From Chloroflexota bacterium (GTDB lineage: Bacteria > Chloroflexota > Limnocylindria > Limnocylindrales > CSP1-4): a stretch of DNA of 64,000 nucleotides. The position numbers were made by a program, and so were the translations under genes. Location of the stretch: assembly GCA_947475545.1 (NCBI GenBank), contig CANJLL010000004.1, positions 178,788 through 242,787 of the forward strand. The letters run 5' to 3'. The notes under the pieces were generated by a model, which saw only the letters and a program-made list of their open reading frames with translations, made no database searches and was not told the origin of the DNA. This document shows positions 1 to 7,560 of this stretch, in pieces (the stretch's first letter is position 1; every line of letters starts with the position of its first letter).

Positions 1-1
1 G

Positions 2-682
2 CGCGTCGACGTCGACCCGTGGACCGGGCTCCGGGTGCCCGCGGGCGCCAAGTCCATCAGCGAGGTCTTCCTGCCCGGAACGGCACCCAAGCTCCAGGTG
101 GGTGGCTCCGGCGGCGTGTGCGGCGACGCCGTGCTCGACAAGGTCGGCTTCGAATCACGCTTCCCGGCCTGGCTGGCCGCCGACCGCGACTGGGTGGCGC
201 GGGCGCTCCAGGGCCCGGGCACCGCCGGAGGCGTCGCCAACAACCAGACCAGCTACTTCTACAACGGCTCGTTCAACCCATGGGGCAAGACCTGGGGCGC
301 CCTCCTGAACGCCGAGCCGTGCGTGCCGACGACGCCCGAGCCGTCCCCAAGCTGCATCCCGTGGCCCACCCCGGGCCCGAGCGGTGTCATCTCGTCGTTC
401 CCCGTGCCATCGCCCTCGGGCGTGGCGACCCCTGTGGGCTCCGCGCTCACCGCGGTGCCCTGCCCGACAACGCTGCCCAGCGGGTCGCCGTCCGCATCGC
501 CGGGCGCCTCCGGCTCCGGCCTGCCCAGGAGTCCCTCGCCCGGGCCCAGCGGCACGGGCAAGCCCGGGCCAACGCCCACGCCCGTCCCCACGCCCGTCCC
601 CACGCCCGTCCCCACGCCCGTCCCCACGCCGACACCCACGGCGGCGCCGGCGCCCACAGCCACGCCGCAGCCCAGCGTCTGA
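2..682 (+). CDS. C-terminal end of a class A penicillin-binding protein (5' truncated by window edge)
   Basis: The frame is open from the window edge, so only the last 226 codons are present and neither the glycosyltransferase nor the transpeptidase domain is visible. The first residues (DPWTGLRVPAGAKS, then EVFLPGTAP) resemble the segment that closes the transpeptidase domain of class A penicillin-binding proteins, where an F-[IL]-x-G-T-x-P motif is typical; this is from family knowledge. After about residue 110 the protein is a Pro/Ser/Gly/Thr-rich tail ending in near-perfect TPVP repeats, probably lying in or across the cell wall. A GTG at 35 is in frame but is not a credible true start. 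An alternative is another secreted protein with a Pro-rich tail. Confidence 0.65.
   Translation, partial: RVDVDPWTGLRVPAGAKSISEVFLPGTAPKLQVGGSGGVCGDAVLDKVGFESRFPAWLAADRDWVARALQGPGTAGGVANNQTSYFYNGSFNPWGKTWGALLNAEPCVPTTPEPSPSCIPWPTPGPSGVISSFPVPSPSGVATPVGSALTAVPCPTTLPSGSPSASPGASGSGLPRSPSPGPSGTGKPGPTPTPVPTPVPTPVPTPVPTPTPTAAPAPTATPQPSV
578..625 (+). repeat. four 12-bp tandem repeats coding TPVP
   Basis: The unit acgcccgtcccc occurs four times head to tail with no mismatch. It encodes the Thr-Pro-Val-Pro repeats of the tail of the penicillin-binding protein. Perfect copies suggest recent slippage, so copy number may vary between strains. Confidence 0.9.
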
Positions 683-686
683 TCCC

Positions 687-708
687 CCTGCCCGCTACGG
701 CGGGCAGG
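687..708 (+). terminator. hairpin with UACG tetraloop after the PBP gene
   Basis: Arms CCTGCCCGC and GCGGGCAGG are separated by TACG apart from the closing C-G pair, giving a GC-rich stem with a C(UACG)G tetraloop, one of the most stable RNA loops. It begins 5 bases after the stop codon. There is no T-run. Confidence 0.7.
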
Positions 709-835
709 AGCCGTCCTAAGCCCGCTGTGTGATGTTCGCCGGTCCCAACCGACGCGCGGCGTCGACCCCATGCCTCCTCCAGGTCGCCGCGCAACAGATT
801 CCTGATCGTGGGCGAAGCACACGCGCCACTGGAGA

Positions 836-958
836 CTAGAGCGAGAGCGGACCGCCGCCGCCACCACCGGCGAACACGCTGGCCGCGGCGAGCAACGTGA
901 GCGCGAGCGGCAGGACTGCGCTGGCCGACAAGACCCGGCGACGAGCGAAGCGAGACAT
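836..958 (-). CDS. 40-residue secreted or membrane peptide
   Basis: This short gene has an ATG start preceded by AGGGGGAATCAG, a good ribosome binding site. The product starts MSRFARRR, continues with a hydrophobic stretch (about residues 10-30, ending SVFA) and finishes with six glycines and PLSL. That reads as a signal peptide with a tiny Gly-rich mature part, or a single-span membrane peptide. A longer in-frame extension to 1036 exists but lacks a better start. I do not recognise the family. It diverges from the XRE genes to its right. Confidence 0.45.
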   Translation of the reverse strand: MSRFARRRVLSASAVLPLALTLLAAASVFAGGGGGGPLSL

Positions 959-1086
959 CTGATTCCCCCTGGTTTCTCCACACCCGACTGGCGCTGCCAC
1001 GGCCCGGATGCTACGTTGGCACCATCCGTGAGTCATCTATTGGCAAACATGGCCGCGCGGGATGGGACTCCGCGTTCGCACGCGCA

Positions 1087-1341
1087 GTGGGGGCCGAGCT
1101 CAGACGAAGACGCGATGAGGCCGGCATCACTCAGAGCGAGCTGGGTGGCACGCTCAGCCGGGCGTTCATCTCCTCCGTGGAGCGGGGGCGCATCCTGCCC
1201 TCCCTGGCGGCGCTCCTGTTGCTCGCGGACAGGCTGGATCTCTCCCTCGACTCGTTCTTCGCTGGGGTTAACAACCACATGACCACGGCGTATACTTCGG
1301 CGCATGAACGTCGTGAAGACTCGCCATCGCGTCGTCGTTGA
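1087..1341 (+). CDS. small XRE-family helix-turn-helix protein
   Basis: This protein is 84 residues from a GTG start and consists almost only of a lambda-repressor-type helix-turn-helix (about residues 3-60: ELRRRRDEAGITQSEL, then FISSVERGRILPS). It closely parallels the first 75 residues of the next gene, so the two look like a local duplication. The last 25 residues are Arg/Ser-rich and read through the start of the next gene with a 38-base overlap, so the true end may have decayed. It probably binds DNA as a dimer; its targets are unknown. No ribosome binding site is obvious, and the frame stays open upstream of the chosen start. Confidence 0.55.
   Translation: MGAELRRRRDEAGITQSELGGTLSRAFISSVERGRILPSLAALLLLADRLDLSLDSFFAGVNNHMTTAYTSAHERREDSPSRRR
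1268..1296 (+). promoter_or_regulatory. sigma70-type promoter for the XRE-TPR gene, probably leaderless
   Basis: TTAACA (1268-1273) and TATACT (1291-1296) are separated by exactly 17 bases. The -10 box ends 7 bases before the ATG at 1304, so transcription should begin at or next to the start codon. It lies inside the 3' end of the smaller XRE gene. Confidence 0.75.
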
Positions 1342-2602
1342 CAACTCGGAGCTCGCCCGCACCATCGGCGGGCGCATCCGCCAGGCGCGGAAGTCCGCCG
1401 GGCTCACCCAGAGCCAACTCGCCGGCGACCGGTACACCAAGGCCTACATCAGCGCCCTGGAATCCGGCATCTCCAAGCCCTCCATGGCGGCGCTTGACTA
1501 CCTCGCCCCACGTCTCGGCACCACCGCCGCCGAGATCCTCACGGACCCCGCCGCTGCCTGGTCGCGCCTGGAGGCGGACCTCGCGTTGGCCACCGGCGAG
1601 TGGGCCCGGGCCCTGGACGCGTACCACGGCCTCGCCGAGGGCGAGCAGGAGCGCGGCACCCGGGGCGAGCTCCTCACGGCGATCGCCGAGTGCCTGTGCA
1701 GGCTGGACCGGCCCGCGGAGGCGATCCGGCCGGCGTCGGAGGCTGCCGGCCTGCTGACCGAGCCGCGCTGGACAGACGCCCGGCTCCGCGCGGAGTACTG
1801 GCTAGCCTCGGCCCACCATGAGCAGGACAACCCGGACGAGGCGCGGTCCATCCTTCGTTCCGTTCTGGATCGCCTGCGCGCCACGCCGCGACCCGACCCG
1901 GACTTCACCACGCGCCTCCTCATTGGCCTAGCGATGGTGGAGGCCTACCAGGGCAAGACCTCGGCGGCCCTCGCCTACCTCGAGGAGGCGCGCACCGCCG
2001 CCGCGGCGCTCGACGACCGCCGGCGCGGGACGTTCCTGTCCACGGTGGCCATCGCGCAGCGAGAGGCCGGCGACCACGAGGGCGCCCTGCGCGCCGGCCT
2101 CCAGGCGCTCGCCCTCCTCCGCAGCGCGGATTCGGCGCTGGAAGCGGAGCTGATCGCCAACGACCTGGCCCTGACCTACCTCGCCGCGGGCAACGTCGAG
2201 CGGGCGCGGGCATTGGCCGAGGAGTCCCGCGCGGCCGCCGCCGCACGGGGCGACGAACGACAGGTCGCCATCCTGACGGACACGGCGTCGGTGATCGCCC
2301 TGGCCGCCGGAGACGCGGAGCAGGCGCTCTCGCTTGCACGAACGGCGATCGAGTTGGCGGAGCGCATCGCGCACCGGAAGACGCTGCTCGACGGCCTCGT
2401 CAGCGAGGCACGCGCCCTCGCGCGGCTCGGTCGCCACGACGAGGCGCTCGCCAGCTTTGAGCGGGCGACCCTGCTCTCGGAGGAGGCAGCCCCGGCGTCA
2501 CGCCGGCGCGAGATCCTGTCCGCCTGGGCGGACAGCCTGGCGCAGCTCGGGCGCCACGACCAAGCGTATGCGCTCGCCCGGCGCGCACTCGCATCCGGCT
2601 GA
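1304..2602 (+). CDS. XRE-family regulator with C-terminal TPR array
   Basis: This 432-residue protein has an N-terminal helix-turn-helix (about residues 16-75, with RIRQARKSAGLTQSQL and YISALESGISKPS). From about residue 95 to the end it is an all-helical series of tetratricopeptide-like repeats (for example EWARALDAYHGLAEGEQERG and LGRHDEALASFERA). The layout resembles Rgg/PlcR-type and actinobacterial regulators in which the TPR part senses a peptide or protein and controls the DNA-binding part; that role is inference. It begins at an ATG placed 7 bases after a strong -10 box. The downstream winged-helix gene follows after 25 bases and may be co-transcribed. Confidence 0.8.
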   Translation: MNVVKTRHRVVVDNSELARTIGGRIRQARKSAGLTQSQLAGDRYTKAYISALESGISKPSMAALDYLAPRLGTTAAEILTDPAAAWSRLEADLALATGEWARALDAYHGLAEGEQERGTRGELLTAIAECLCRLDRPAEAIRPASEAAGLLTEPRWTDARLRAEYWLASAHHEQDNPDEARSILRSVLDRLRATPRPDPDFTTRLLIGLAMVEAYQGKTSAALAYLEEARTAAAALDDRRRGTFLSTVAIAQREAGDHEGALRAGLQALALLRSADSALEAELIANDLALTYLAAGNVERARALAEESRAAAAARGDERQVAILTDTASVIALAAGDAEQALSLARTAIELAERIAHRKTLLDGLVSEARALARLGRHDEALASFERATLLSEEAAPASRRREILSAWADSLAQLGRHDQAYALARRALASG

Positions 2603-2627
2603 CCCAACCAGCCACAGGCATCGCGCC

Positions 2628-3260
2628 GTGTCAGGGCTGAGTCAGCCAAGTCGGCGGCCGACCCTGTCGCCGATCGGGCTCGACATCATCCTCGCCGCTA
2701 GCCAGGTGCCGCACGGGATTCGCCTGTCCGATCTCGCCGCGGTGATTGGCTCACTCGTGAGCTCGGTCCAGACTGGCCTGCGGGTCCTGACCGCCCATGG
2801 AATCATCCGGCGCTTCGGCGCCGCCGTCCCGCGCTATGGCATCACGGAAGCCCACCCGGCATGGGAGCAGATCGTCAACGTGGCGGCCGTGCTCCCGGAG
2901 CCAGCGCACGCCACGGCGATCATCGTCCGGGCCAACCCATCGGTCGCCTTCGCCGCGGTGGACGCCCACGGGTTCGTCATCGCCGTCGACGAGGGCATGG
3001 ACGTGGAGGCGTACCAGCTTCTCGACCGCTACCTCGACCTGATCAGGTCCACCCGTCATCCAATGCCGGCCATCCTCCGCATCCCTGGCCTGGAGTTCGG
3101 GCGGCAGGTCGCGGTGGACCTGGGACTCCGCCAGCGCATGGTGTCAGCGGTCCCGCTGAACGGCCACCTGCCGCGGGCGCCAAGAGCCCCCGTCGCCCGC
3201 GGTGCGCCCCGAGTCGCGATCCGGTCCACGACCCAGCAACGGTCCGGCTCGGGCGTCTGA
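2628..3260 (+). CDS. winged-helix regulator-like protein with uncharacterised C-terminal domain
   Basis: The protein is 210 residues from the GTG at 2628; the long upstream open frame overlaps the previous gene and is ignored. Residues about 10-70 look like a winged helix (SDLAAVIGSLVSSVQTGLRVLTAHGIIRR), with a wing reaching the YGITEAHPAW segment. Residues about 85-160 alternate beta and alpha (TAIIVRANPSVAFAAVDAHG, then DVEAYQLLDRYLDLI), faintly like the reduced nucleotidyltransferase domains fused to such helices, but I see no Gly-Ser/Asp-x-Asp motif. The Arg/Pro-rich end is probably disordered. It sits directly after the XRE-TPR gene, so the two may form one regulatory unit. Confidence 0.6.
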   Translation: MSGLSQPSRRPTLSPIGLDIILAASQVPHGIRLSDLAAVIGSLVSSVQTGLRVLTAHGIIRRFGAAVPRYGITEAHPAWEQIVNVAAVLPEPAHATAIIVRANPSVAFAAVDAHGFVIAVDEGMDVEAYQLLDRYLDLIRSTRHPMPAILRIPGLEFGRQVAVDLGLRQRMVSAVPLNGHLPRAPRAPVARGAPRVAIRSTTQQRSGSGV

Positions 3261-3372
3261 CCCGGAGCCCGACAGGGCGGTCGGGGCGCCTCGCGCCCGG
3301 GCTGGCTGGGTCGCCGGGCGGCCCCGATCCATCTGTGGCGCCAAAACGCGAGGATCGGCGATGATATGGGGC

Positions 3373-4920
3373 ATGCACGCTGAGCGTCCCATGCTCCAGG
3401 CTCGTCCCGCCGTGGCCGGCGCCCTCGCCGGGGCGGTCGGTGCCGTCGTCGCGCTCGGCACGGCAGAACTCCTCGCCGGCGTCCTGCCGGGAATCCCGTC
3501 GCTGGTCGCATCTGTCGGCCGCTGGATCATCGACAACCAGCCACCCGGCGCCAAGGACTTCATGGTGTCGCTCTTCGGCACCAACGACAAGGCGGTCCTC
3601 GAGCTGGTCATCGTGGCGGTGGCCTTCGGCATCGGCGCCCTGCTGGGCCTGGTCGCGCTGCGCAGCTTCCGGCTGACCTCGTACGCGTTCCTCGCCTTCG
3701 GGGCCGTTGGTTTCTTCGCCGCGCTGCGCGATCCGTCTGCGGTTCCAACCTTCGCCGTCCTGGCAGCGGCCACCGCGGTCGCGGCGGGCATCGGTGCCGT
3801 CTCGTGGCTCACCGGCCAGGGCCGTGACGCTCCGGGTCCCACGGGGGCGGTCGCGCCCAGCTGGTCGCGTCGAGGGTTCCTGGTCCGAACAGGGACGCTG
3901 GGCCTCACGGCGCTGGTGGCCGGCGGGTTGGGCCGGCGTTTGATCGTGGCCCGGGAGGAGACGCCGGGCGCACATCCCACCATCCCGCAACCGGGCGCCG
4001 TGGTGACGCTCCCTCCCGGCGCAGACCTTGCCATCCCGGACCTGACCCCGATCGTCGTCCCCAACGGCGAGTTCTACCGGATCGACACGGCCCTCATCGC
4101 TCCCAGCGTGGACGTCGCATCGTGGCAGTTGCGGGTCACGGGGAGGGTGGACCGGCCCGTGACGCTCAGGTTTGAAGAGCTGGTCGCCCTGCCGTTGATC
4201 GAGCAGTACGTGACCATCTCGTGCGTGTCCAACGAGGTCGGCGGGGACCTGGTCGGCAACGCCAAGTGGACCGGCGTCCGCCTGCGTGATGTGCTCAAGA
4301 TGGCTGGCGTCCAGGCGGGCGCGACACAGCTCGTCGGCGAGTCAGTGGACGGCTTCACCGCCGGGATGCCCATGGCCTGGGTCATGGATCCCGCACGCGA
4401 ACCCATGATCGCCGTGAAGATGAACGACGAGGCGCTGCCCAAGCCGCACGGCTACCCGGCCCGGCTGATCATCCCCGGCCTGTATGGCTATGTCTCGGCG
4501 ACCAAGTGGCTCTCCGAGCTGCGGCTGACCACCATGGAGGCCGAGGACGGCTACTGGATCCCCCTCGGCTGGTCCAAGGAGGCACCCATCCTCACGCAGT
4601 CGCGCATCGACCTGCCCCGGCGCGGCACCAACCCGCGCGGCAAGCAGGCGATCGCCGGCATCGCCTGGGCGCCGGACCGGGGGATCTCCAAGGTGGAGGT
4701 GCAGGTGGACGGCGGTACCTGGCAGCTGGCCACGCTGTCGAAGCCCATCTCCAGCACCACCTGGGTCCAGTGGAAGCTGGACTGGGACCCCACGCAGGGC
4801 GACCACACCGTCGTCGTTCGTGCCACGGACGGCCTGGGGGTCACCCAGCCGGTGGACCGCACCCGACCGGACCCGGACGGCGCCCGCGGCTGGCACACGC
4901 GCCTGACGACCATCGCCTGA
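3373..4920 (+). CDS. membrane-anchored molybdopterin-dependent oxidoreductase, sulfite oxidase family
   Basis: The N-terminal third carries four hydrophobic segments (about residues 8-32, 70-95, 100-120, 125-145) and then SRRGFLVRTG plus another hydrophobic run, resembling a twin-arginine region used as an anchor. The rest is a sulfite-oxidase fold: a molybdopterin domain with Cys284 in TISCVSNEVGG, the usual molybdenum ligand, followed by a C-terminal Ig-like dimerisation domain (IAGIAWAPDRGISKVEVQVD). It probably oxidises or reduces a small extracellular substrate; which one cannot be read from sequence. The ATG at 3373 has a GATGAT box 7 bases upstream, fitting a leaderless start; the ATG at 3361 would add four residues. 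No heme domain or partner subunit is adjacent. Confidence 0.85.
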   Translation: MHAERPMLQARPAVAGALAGAVGAVVALGTAELLAGVLPGIPSLVASVGRWIIDNQPPGAKDFMVSLFGTNDKAVLELVIVAVAFGIGALLGLVALRSFRLTSYAFLAFGAVGFFAALRDPSAVPTFAVLAAATAVAAGIGAVSWLTGQGRDAPGPTGAVAPSWSRRGFLVRTGTLGLTALVAGGLGRRLIVAREETPGAHPTIPQPGAVVTLPPGADLAIPDLTPIVVPNGEFYRIDTALIAPSVDVASWQLRVTGRVDRPVTLRFEELVALPLIEQYVTISCVSNEVGGDLVGNAKWTGVRLRDVLKMAGVQAGATQLVGESVDGFTAGMPMAWVMDPAREPMIAVKMNDEALPKPHGYPARLIIPGLYGYVSATKWLSELRLTTMEAEDGYWIPLGWSKEAPILTQSRIDLPRRGTNPRGKQAIAGIAWAPDRGISKVEVQVDGGTWQLATLSKPISSTTWVQWKLDWDPTQGDHTVVVRATDGLGVTQPVDRTRPDPDGARGWHTRLTTIA

Positions 4921-4997
4921 CGGGCATCTGGCCGGCGGCGAACGGGGGCCACCCGCGGGCGGCCGGGACCCCGCGGGGCCGCTCGCCGGGAATCCGC

Positions 4998-5003
4998 TAG
5001 AGT
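4998..5003 (+). promoter_or_regulatory. -10 box (TAGAGT) for leaderless DUF3090 gene
   Basis: TAGAGT ends 6 bases before the ATG at 5010, placing the transcription start at the start codon. The same word at the same distance precedes the nicotinamidase gene at 19516. No clear -35 element is present here. Confidence 0.6.
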
Positions 5004-5009
5004 CGGCCC

Positions 5010-5591
5010 ATGACACGCCGGCGCTTCCTCTTCGATCCTCCTGACCGTTTCGTGGCGGGCACCGTTGGCATGCCCGGCCAGCGCACGTTCTTGCTCCAGG
5101 CCCGGGAGGGCCGGCGCATCGTCTCGGTGGTGCTGGAGAAGGCCCAGGTCGCCATCCTCGCTGACCGGCTGGAGCGACTGCTCGACGAGCTGTGGGAGGG
5201 TGGCCTGGCGGTCGCCGATCCGGCGGTGCTGCACGCGGATGACGAGGGGGACGCGGCGGACAGCCCGGGTCGCCTCGACGAACCGCTCAACGAGGCCTTT
5301 CGCGCGGCGGCGCTGACCCTGGGCTGGGACGCCGGCGCGCAGCGTGTGCTGGTCGAGGCCCGCTCCGAGGGCGCGGCCACGGACGAGGAGCTGGCCGAGC
5401 TGCTCGACGACGAGGATGAGGATGGCCCGGACCTGCTCCGCGTCAGGATGACAGCCGGGGCCGCGCGCGGGTTCGTCCGGGGCGCCATGGCCTTGGTCAA
5501 CGCCGGCCGGCCGCCGTGCCCGCTGTGCGGACGGCCGCTGGACCCGCAGGGCCACATCTGCCCGCGCAAGAACGGCCACTACGTCAACTAG
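5010..5591 (+). CDS. DUF3090 family protein (TIGR03847 type)
   Basis: The 193-residue protein starts RRRFLFDPPDRFVAGTVG and FLLQARE, as this family does, and ends with a probable zinc-binding motif CPLCGRPL...HICPRKNGH (about residues 170-190). The central Asp/Glu-rich loop (about 125-150) is typical. Its biochemical role is unknown. In actinobacteria this family is found beside an SCO1664-family gene, a histidine phosphatase gene and mshC of mycothiol synthesis; here only the SCO1664-family partner follows, 10 bases downstream. Its promoter appears leaderless. Confidence 0.88.
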   Translation: MTRRRFLFDPPDRFVAGTVGMPGQRTFLLQAREGRRIVSVVLEKAQVAILADRLERLLDELWEGGLAVADPAVLHADDEGDAADSPGRLDEPLNEAFRAAALTLGWDAGAQRVLVEARSEGAATDEELAELLDDEDEDGPDLLRVRMTAGAARGFVRGAMALVNAGRPPCPLCGRPLDPQGHICPRKNGHYVN

Positions 5592-5601
5592 GGTCGCGCC
5601 A

Positions 5602-6432
5602 GTGCCCGAGCCCGCCCACACACCAGGCCCCGACGACGTTCCCGGCCCCAACTCGCCGCCGGATCCGGGCGGCTCCATGGTCGCGGACCTCCAAATCCTG
5701 GCCCAGGGAGGCCTGACGGTCATCGGACGCCTCGAGGGCTCCACCAACCACGCCATGCTGGTCCAGGTGGCCTGGCCTGGAAGGGCCTCGCTGGACGCCG
5801 TCTACAAGCCCACCGCGGGCGAGCGGCCGCTCCACGACTTCCCGAGCGGGACGCTCACCCGGCGCGAAGTCGCGGCGTGGCTGGTCTCCGAGGCCATCGG
5901 CTGGCGCATCGTGCCACCGACGGTGTTGCGCGACGGCCCGTTCGGTGAGGGCATGGTCCAGCGCTGGATCGACCCCGATCCCACGGTGGACGTGGTCGCG
6001 ATGGTGATCGATGACGATCCGCGCCTGCGCCGGATGGCCGTCTTCGACGCAATCATCAACAACACCGACCGCAAGGGGAGCCACCTGCTGCCCGTCGCGG
6101 CCGAGCACGCCGACGGGCAGGCCAACGGGCACGCATCCGGCCACGCCGGCGGGCACGTCTATGGCGTTGACCACGGCGTCTGCTTCTCGCCCGTGCCCAA
6201 GCTCCGCACGGTGCTGTGGGGCTGGCGTGGCACGCCGCTGGCCGATGACGAGCTGGCGGGCGTCGAACTCGTCCGCGACGCGCTGACCGCGGGCCTCGGG
6301 GACGGGCTACGCGCCCTCCTCCACCCGACCGAGGTCGCGGCCACGCTGCGTCGGGCGGAGCGCCTCCTCCGCGAGCGCACCTTCCCCAACCCGCGACCGG
6401 ACTGGCCGGCGGTTCCATTCCCGCCGTTCTGA
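5602..6432 (+). CDS. SCO1664 family protein (PI3/4-kinase-like fold)
   Basis: This 276-residue protein belongs to the TIGR03843/SCO1664 family. It has kinase-like features: a possible nucleotide-binding Lys in AVYKPTAGERP, a catalytic-loop-like NNTDRKGSHLL (about residues 152-162) and a metal-site-like YGVDHGVCF (about 187-195). These match atypical PI3/PI4-kinase or HipA-type kinases, but no substrate is established. A His/Gly-rich insertion (about 170-186) sits between the two motifs. The GTG start comes 10 bases after the DUF3090 stop, so the pair is one operon. The family pairing is conserved in actinobacteria. It ends 11 bases before a strong bidirectional terminator. Confidence 0.85.
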   Translation: MPEPAHTPGPDDVPGPNSPPDPGGSMVADLQILAQGGLTVIGRLEGSTNHAMLVQVAWPGRASLDAVYKPTAGERPLHDFPSGTLTRREVAAWLVSEAIGWRIVPPTVLRDGPFGEGMVQRWIDPDPTVDVVAMVIDDDPRLRRMAVFDAIINNTDRKGSHLLPVAAEHADGQANGHASGHAGGHVYGVDHGVCFSPVPKLRTVLWGWRGTPLADDELAGVELVRDALTAGLGDGLRALLHPTEVAATLRRAERLLRERTFPNPRPDWPAVPFPPF

Positions 6433-6442
6433 CCGGGAATCA

Positions 6443-6471
6443 AACCGCCGCGCCCGGAGGGCGCGGCGGTT
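6443..6471. terminator. perfect 13-bp stem terminator between convergent genes
   Basis: Arms AACCGCCGCGCCC and GGGCGCGGCGGTT pair perfectly around a GGA loop. Because the ends carry AA/TT it could terminate both the SCO1664-family gene from the left and the ABC permease gene from the right. Confidence 0.8.
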
Positions 6472-6519
6472 CAGATGGGTCGAGGTGCAAGGCCGGCGGC
6501 GCCGGTCCCGGATCCCGCG

Positions 6520-7560
6520 CTAGGCGCGGACCTCCTGGCGCATGAACCGGATGTAGGCCGCCGCGAAGAGCACGGCCATGATCGCGACCAGCGCCACGAT
6601 GTGCGGCCAGACCAGGAGCAGGCTCTGGTCCAGCGAGAGGAGCGACGGGATCTGCTGCTGCGCCTGGTCGTACTGGCCAAGCGTCCCCAGGGTGCCACCG
6701 GTGGAGGTGGCCCGCGGGTTGAGCAGGACGATCGACGCCTCCGTGTAGAGCGTCGTCGGCAACAGCCGGGTGACGAAGTCCTGGAGCTGTGCGACCTGCA
6801 GCTGCTCCTGGGCCGTGCCGTTGGCCGGCACCCGGATGAAGAAGGCGATGAACAGGTTGACGATGAACTTGCCGAAGACGACGAGCAGCAGCCAGCTGCC
6901 CAGGCCCATCAGCGCCGATGTGGCGGCCCGGCGGACGGCCACCGAGAGGAGCAGGCCCAGCGCCAGCCAGACGCCGACGTAGACGATCGTGACCACGACC
7001 CAGAGGCCCAGCCGGATCACCTCGCCCAGCGACGGCACGATGCCCAGCCGGATCATGCCAAACCCGGCGATGAAGATCATCACCGAGACCAGCACCAGGC
7101 TGATCACCGCGAGGGCGCCGGCAAACTTCCCGTTGATGATGTCGTCGCGGTAGATCGGCTGCGAGATCAGGCGGGGCAGGGTGCCCTGAGAGCGCTCGCC
7201 GTTGACGGCATCGAAGGCGAAGGCGATCCCCAGCAACGGGGCCGCGAGGCCCACGAAGGACTGGATGGTCACGTTCAGCTGGAAGATCGAGGAATCCTGG
7301 GCGCCGATCACCCACATGGCGAGGAAGACCGCCTGGGCGCCGCTGACCTGCGATGCCAGGTTGCGGATCTGCTCGGCGGCGAGGTAGAGCGGGATCCCGG
7401 CCGCGAGACCCAGCACGATCAGCAGGACGACGAACCGGGCGCTGGAGACGTGGTCGCCGATCTCCTTGCGACCGATCACCACCCAGCCGCGCGGAGGAAT
7501 GGGCCGATCCAGCACCGGCACGCTGGCCGGTTCGGCGACAGGTGCGCTGGCTTCGGTCAT
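6520..7560 (-). CDS. ABC-2 type transporter permease
   Basis: This 346-residue membrane protein has about six spans. It has a long first extracytoplasmic loop, the usual ABC-2 segment AFAFDAVNGERSQGTLPRLI before the third span, and a final span ending RFMRQEVRA. It is the last gene of a three-gene operon and its ATG overlaps the stop of the ATPase gene by 4 bases (ATGA), so it should be co-translated with it. It likely forms the channel for the ATPase and works with the NEW3-domain protein; cargo unknown. Confidence 0.88.
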   Translation of the reverse strand: MTEASAPVAEPASVPVLDRPIPPRGWVVIGRKEIGDHVSSARFVVLLIVLGLAAGIPLYLAAEQIRNLASQVSGAQAVFLAMWVIGAQDSSIFQLNVTIQSFVGLAAPLLGIAFAFDAVNGERSQGTLPRLISQPIYRDDIINGKFAGALAVISLVLVSVMIFIAGFGMIRLGIVPSLGEVIRLGLWVVVTIVYVGVWLALGLLLSVAVRRAATSALMGLGSWLLLVVFGKFIVNLFIAFFIRVPANGTAQEQLQVAQLQDFVTRLLPTTLYTEASIVLLNPRATSTGGTLGTLGQYDQAQQQIPSLLSLDQSLLLVWPHIVALVAIMAVLFAAAYIRFMRQEVRA

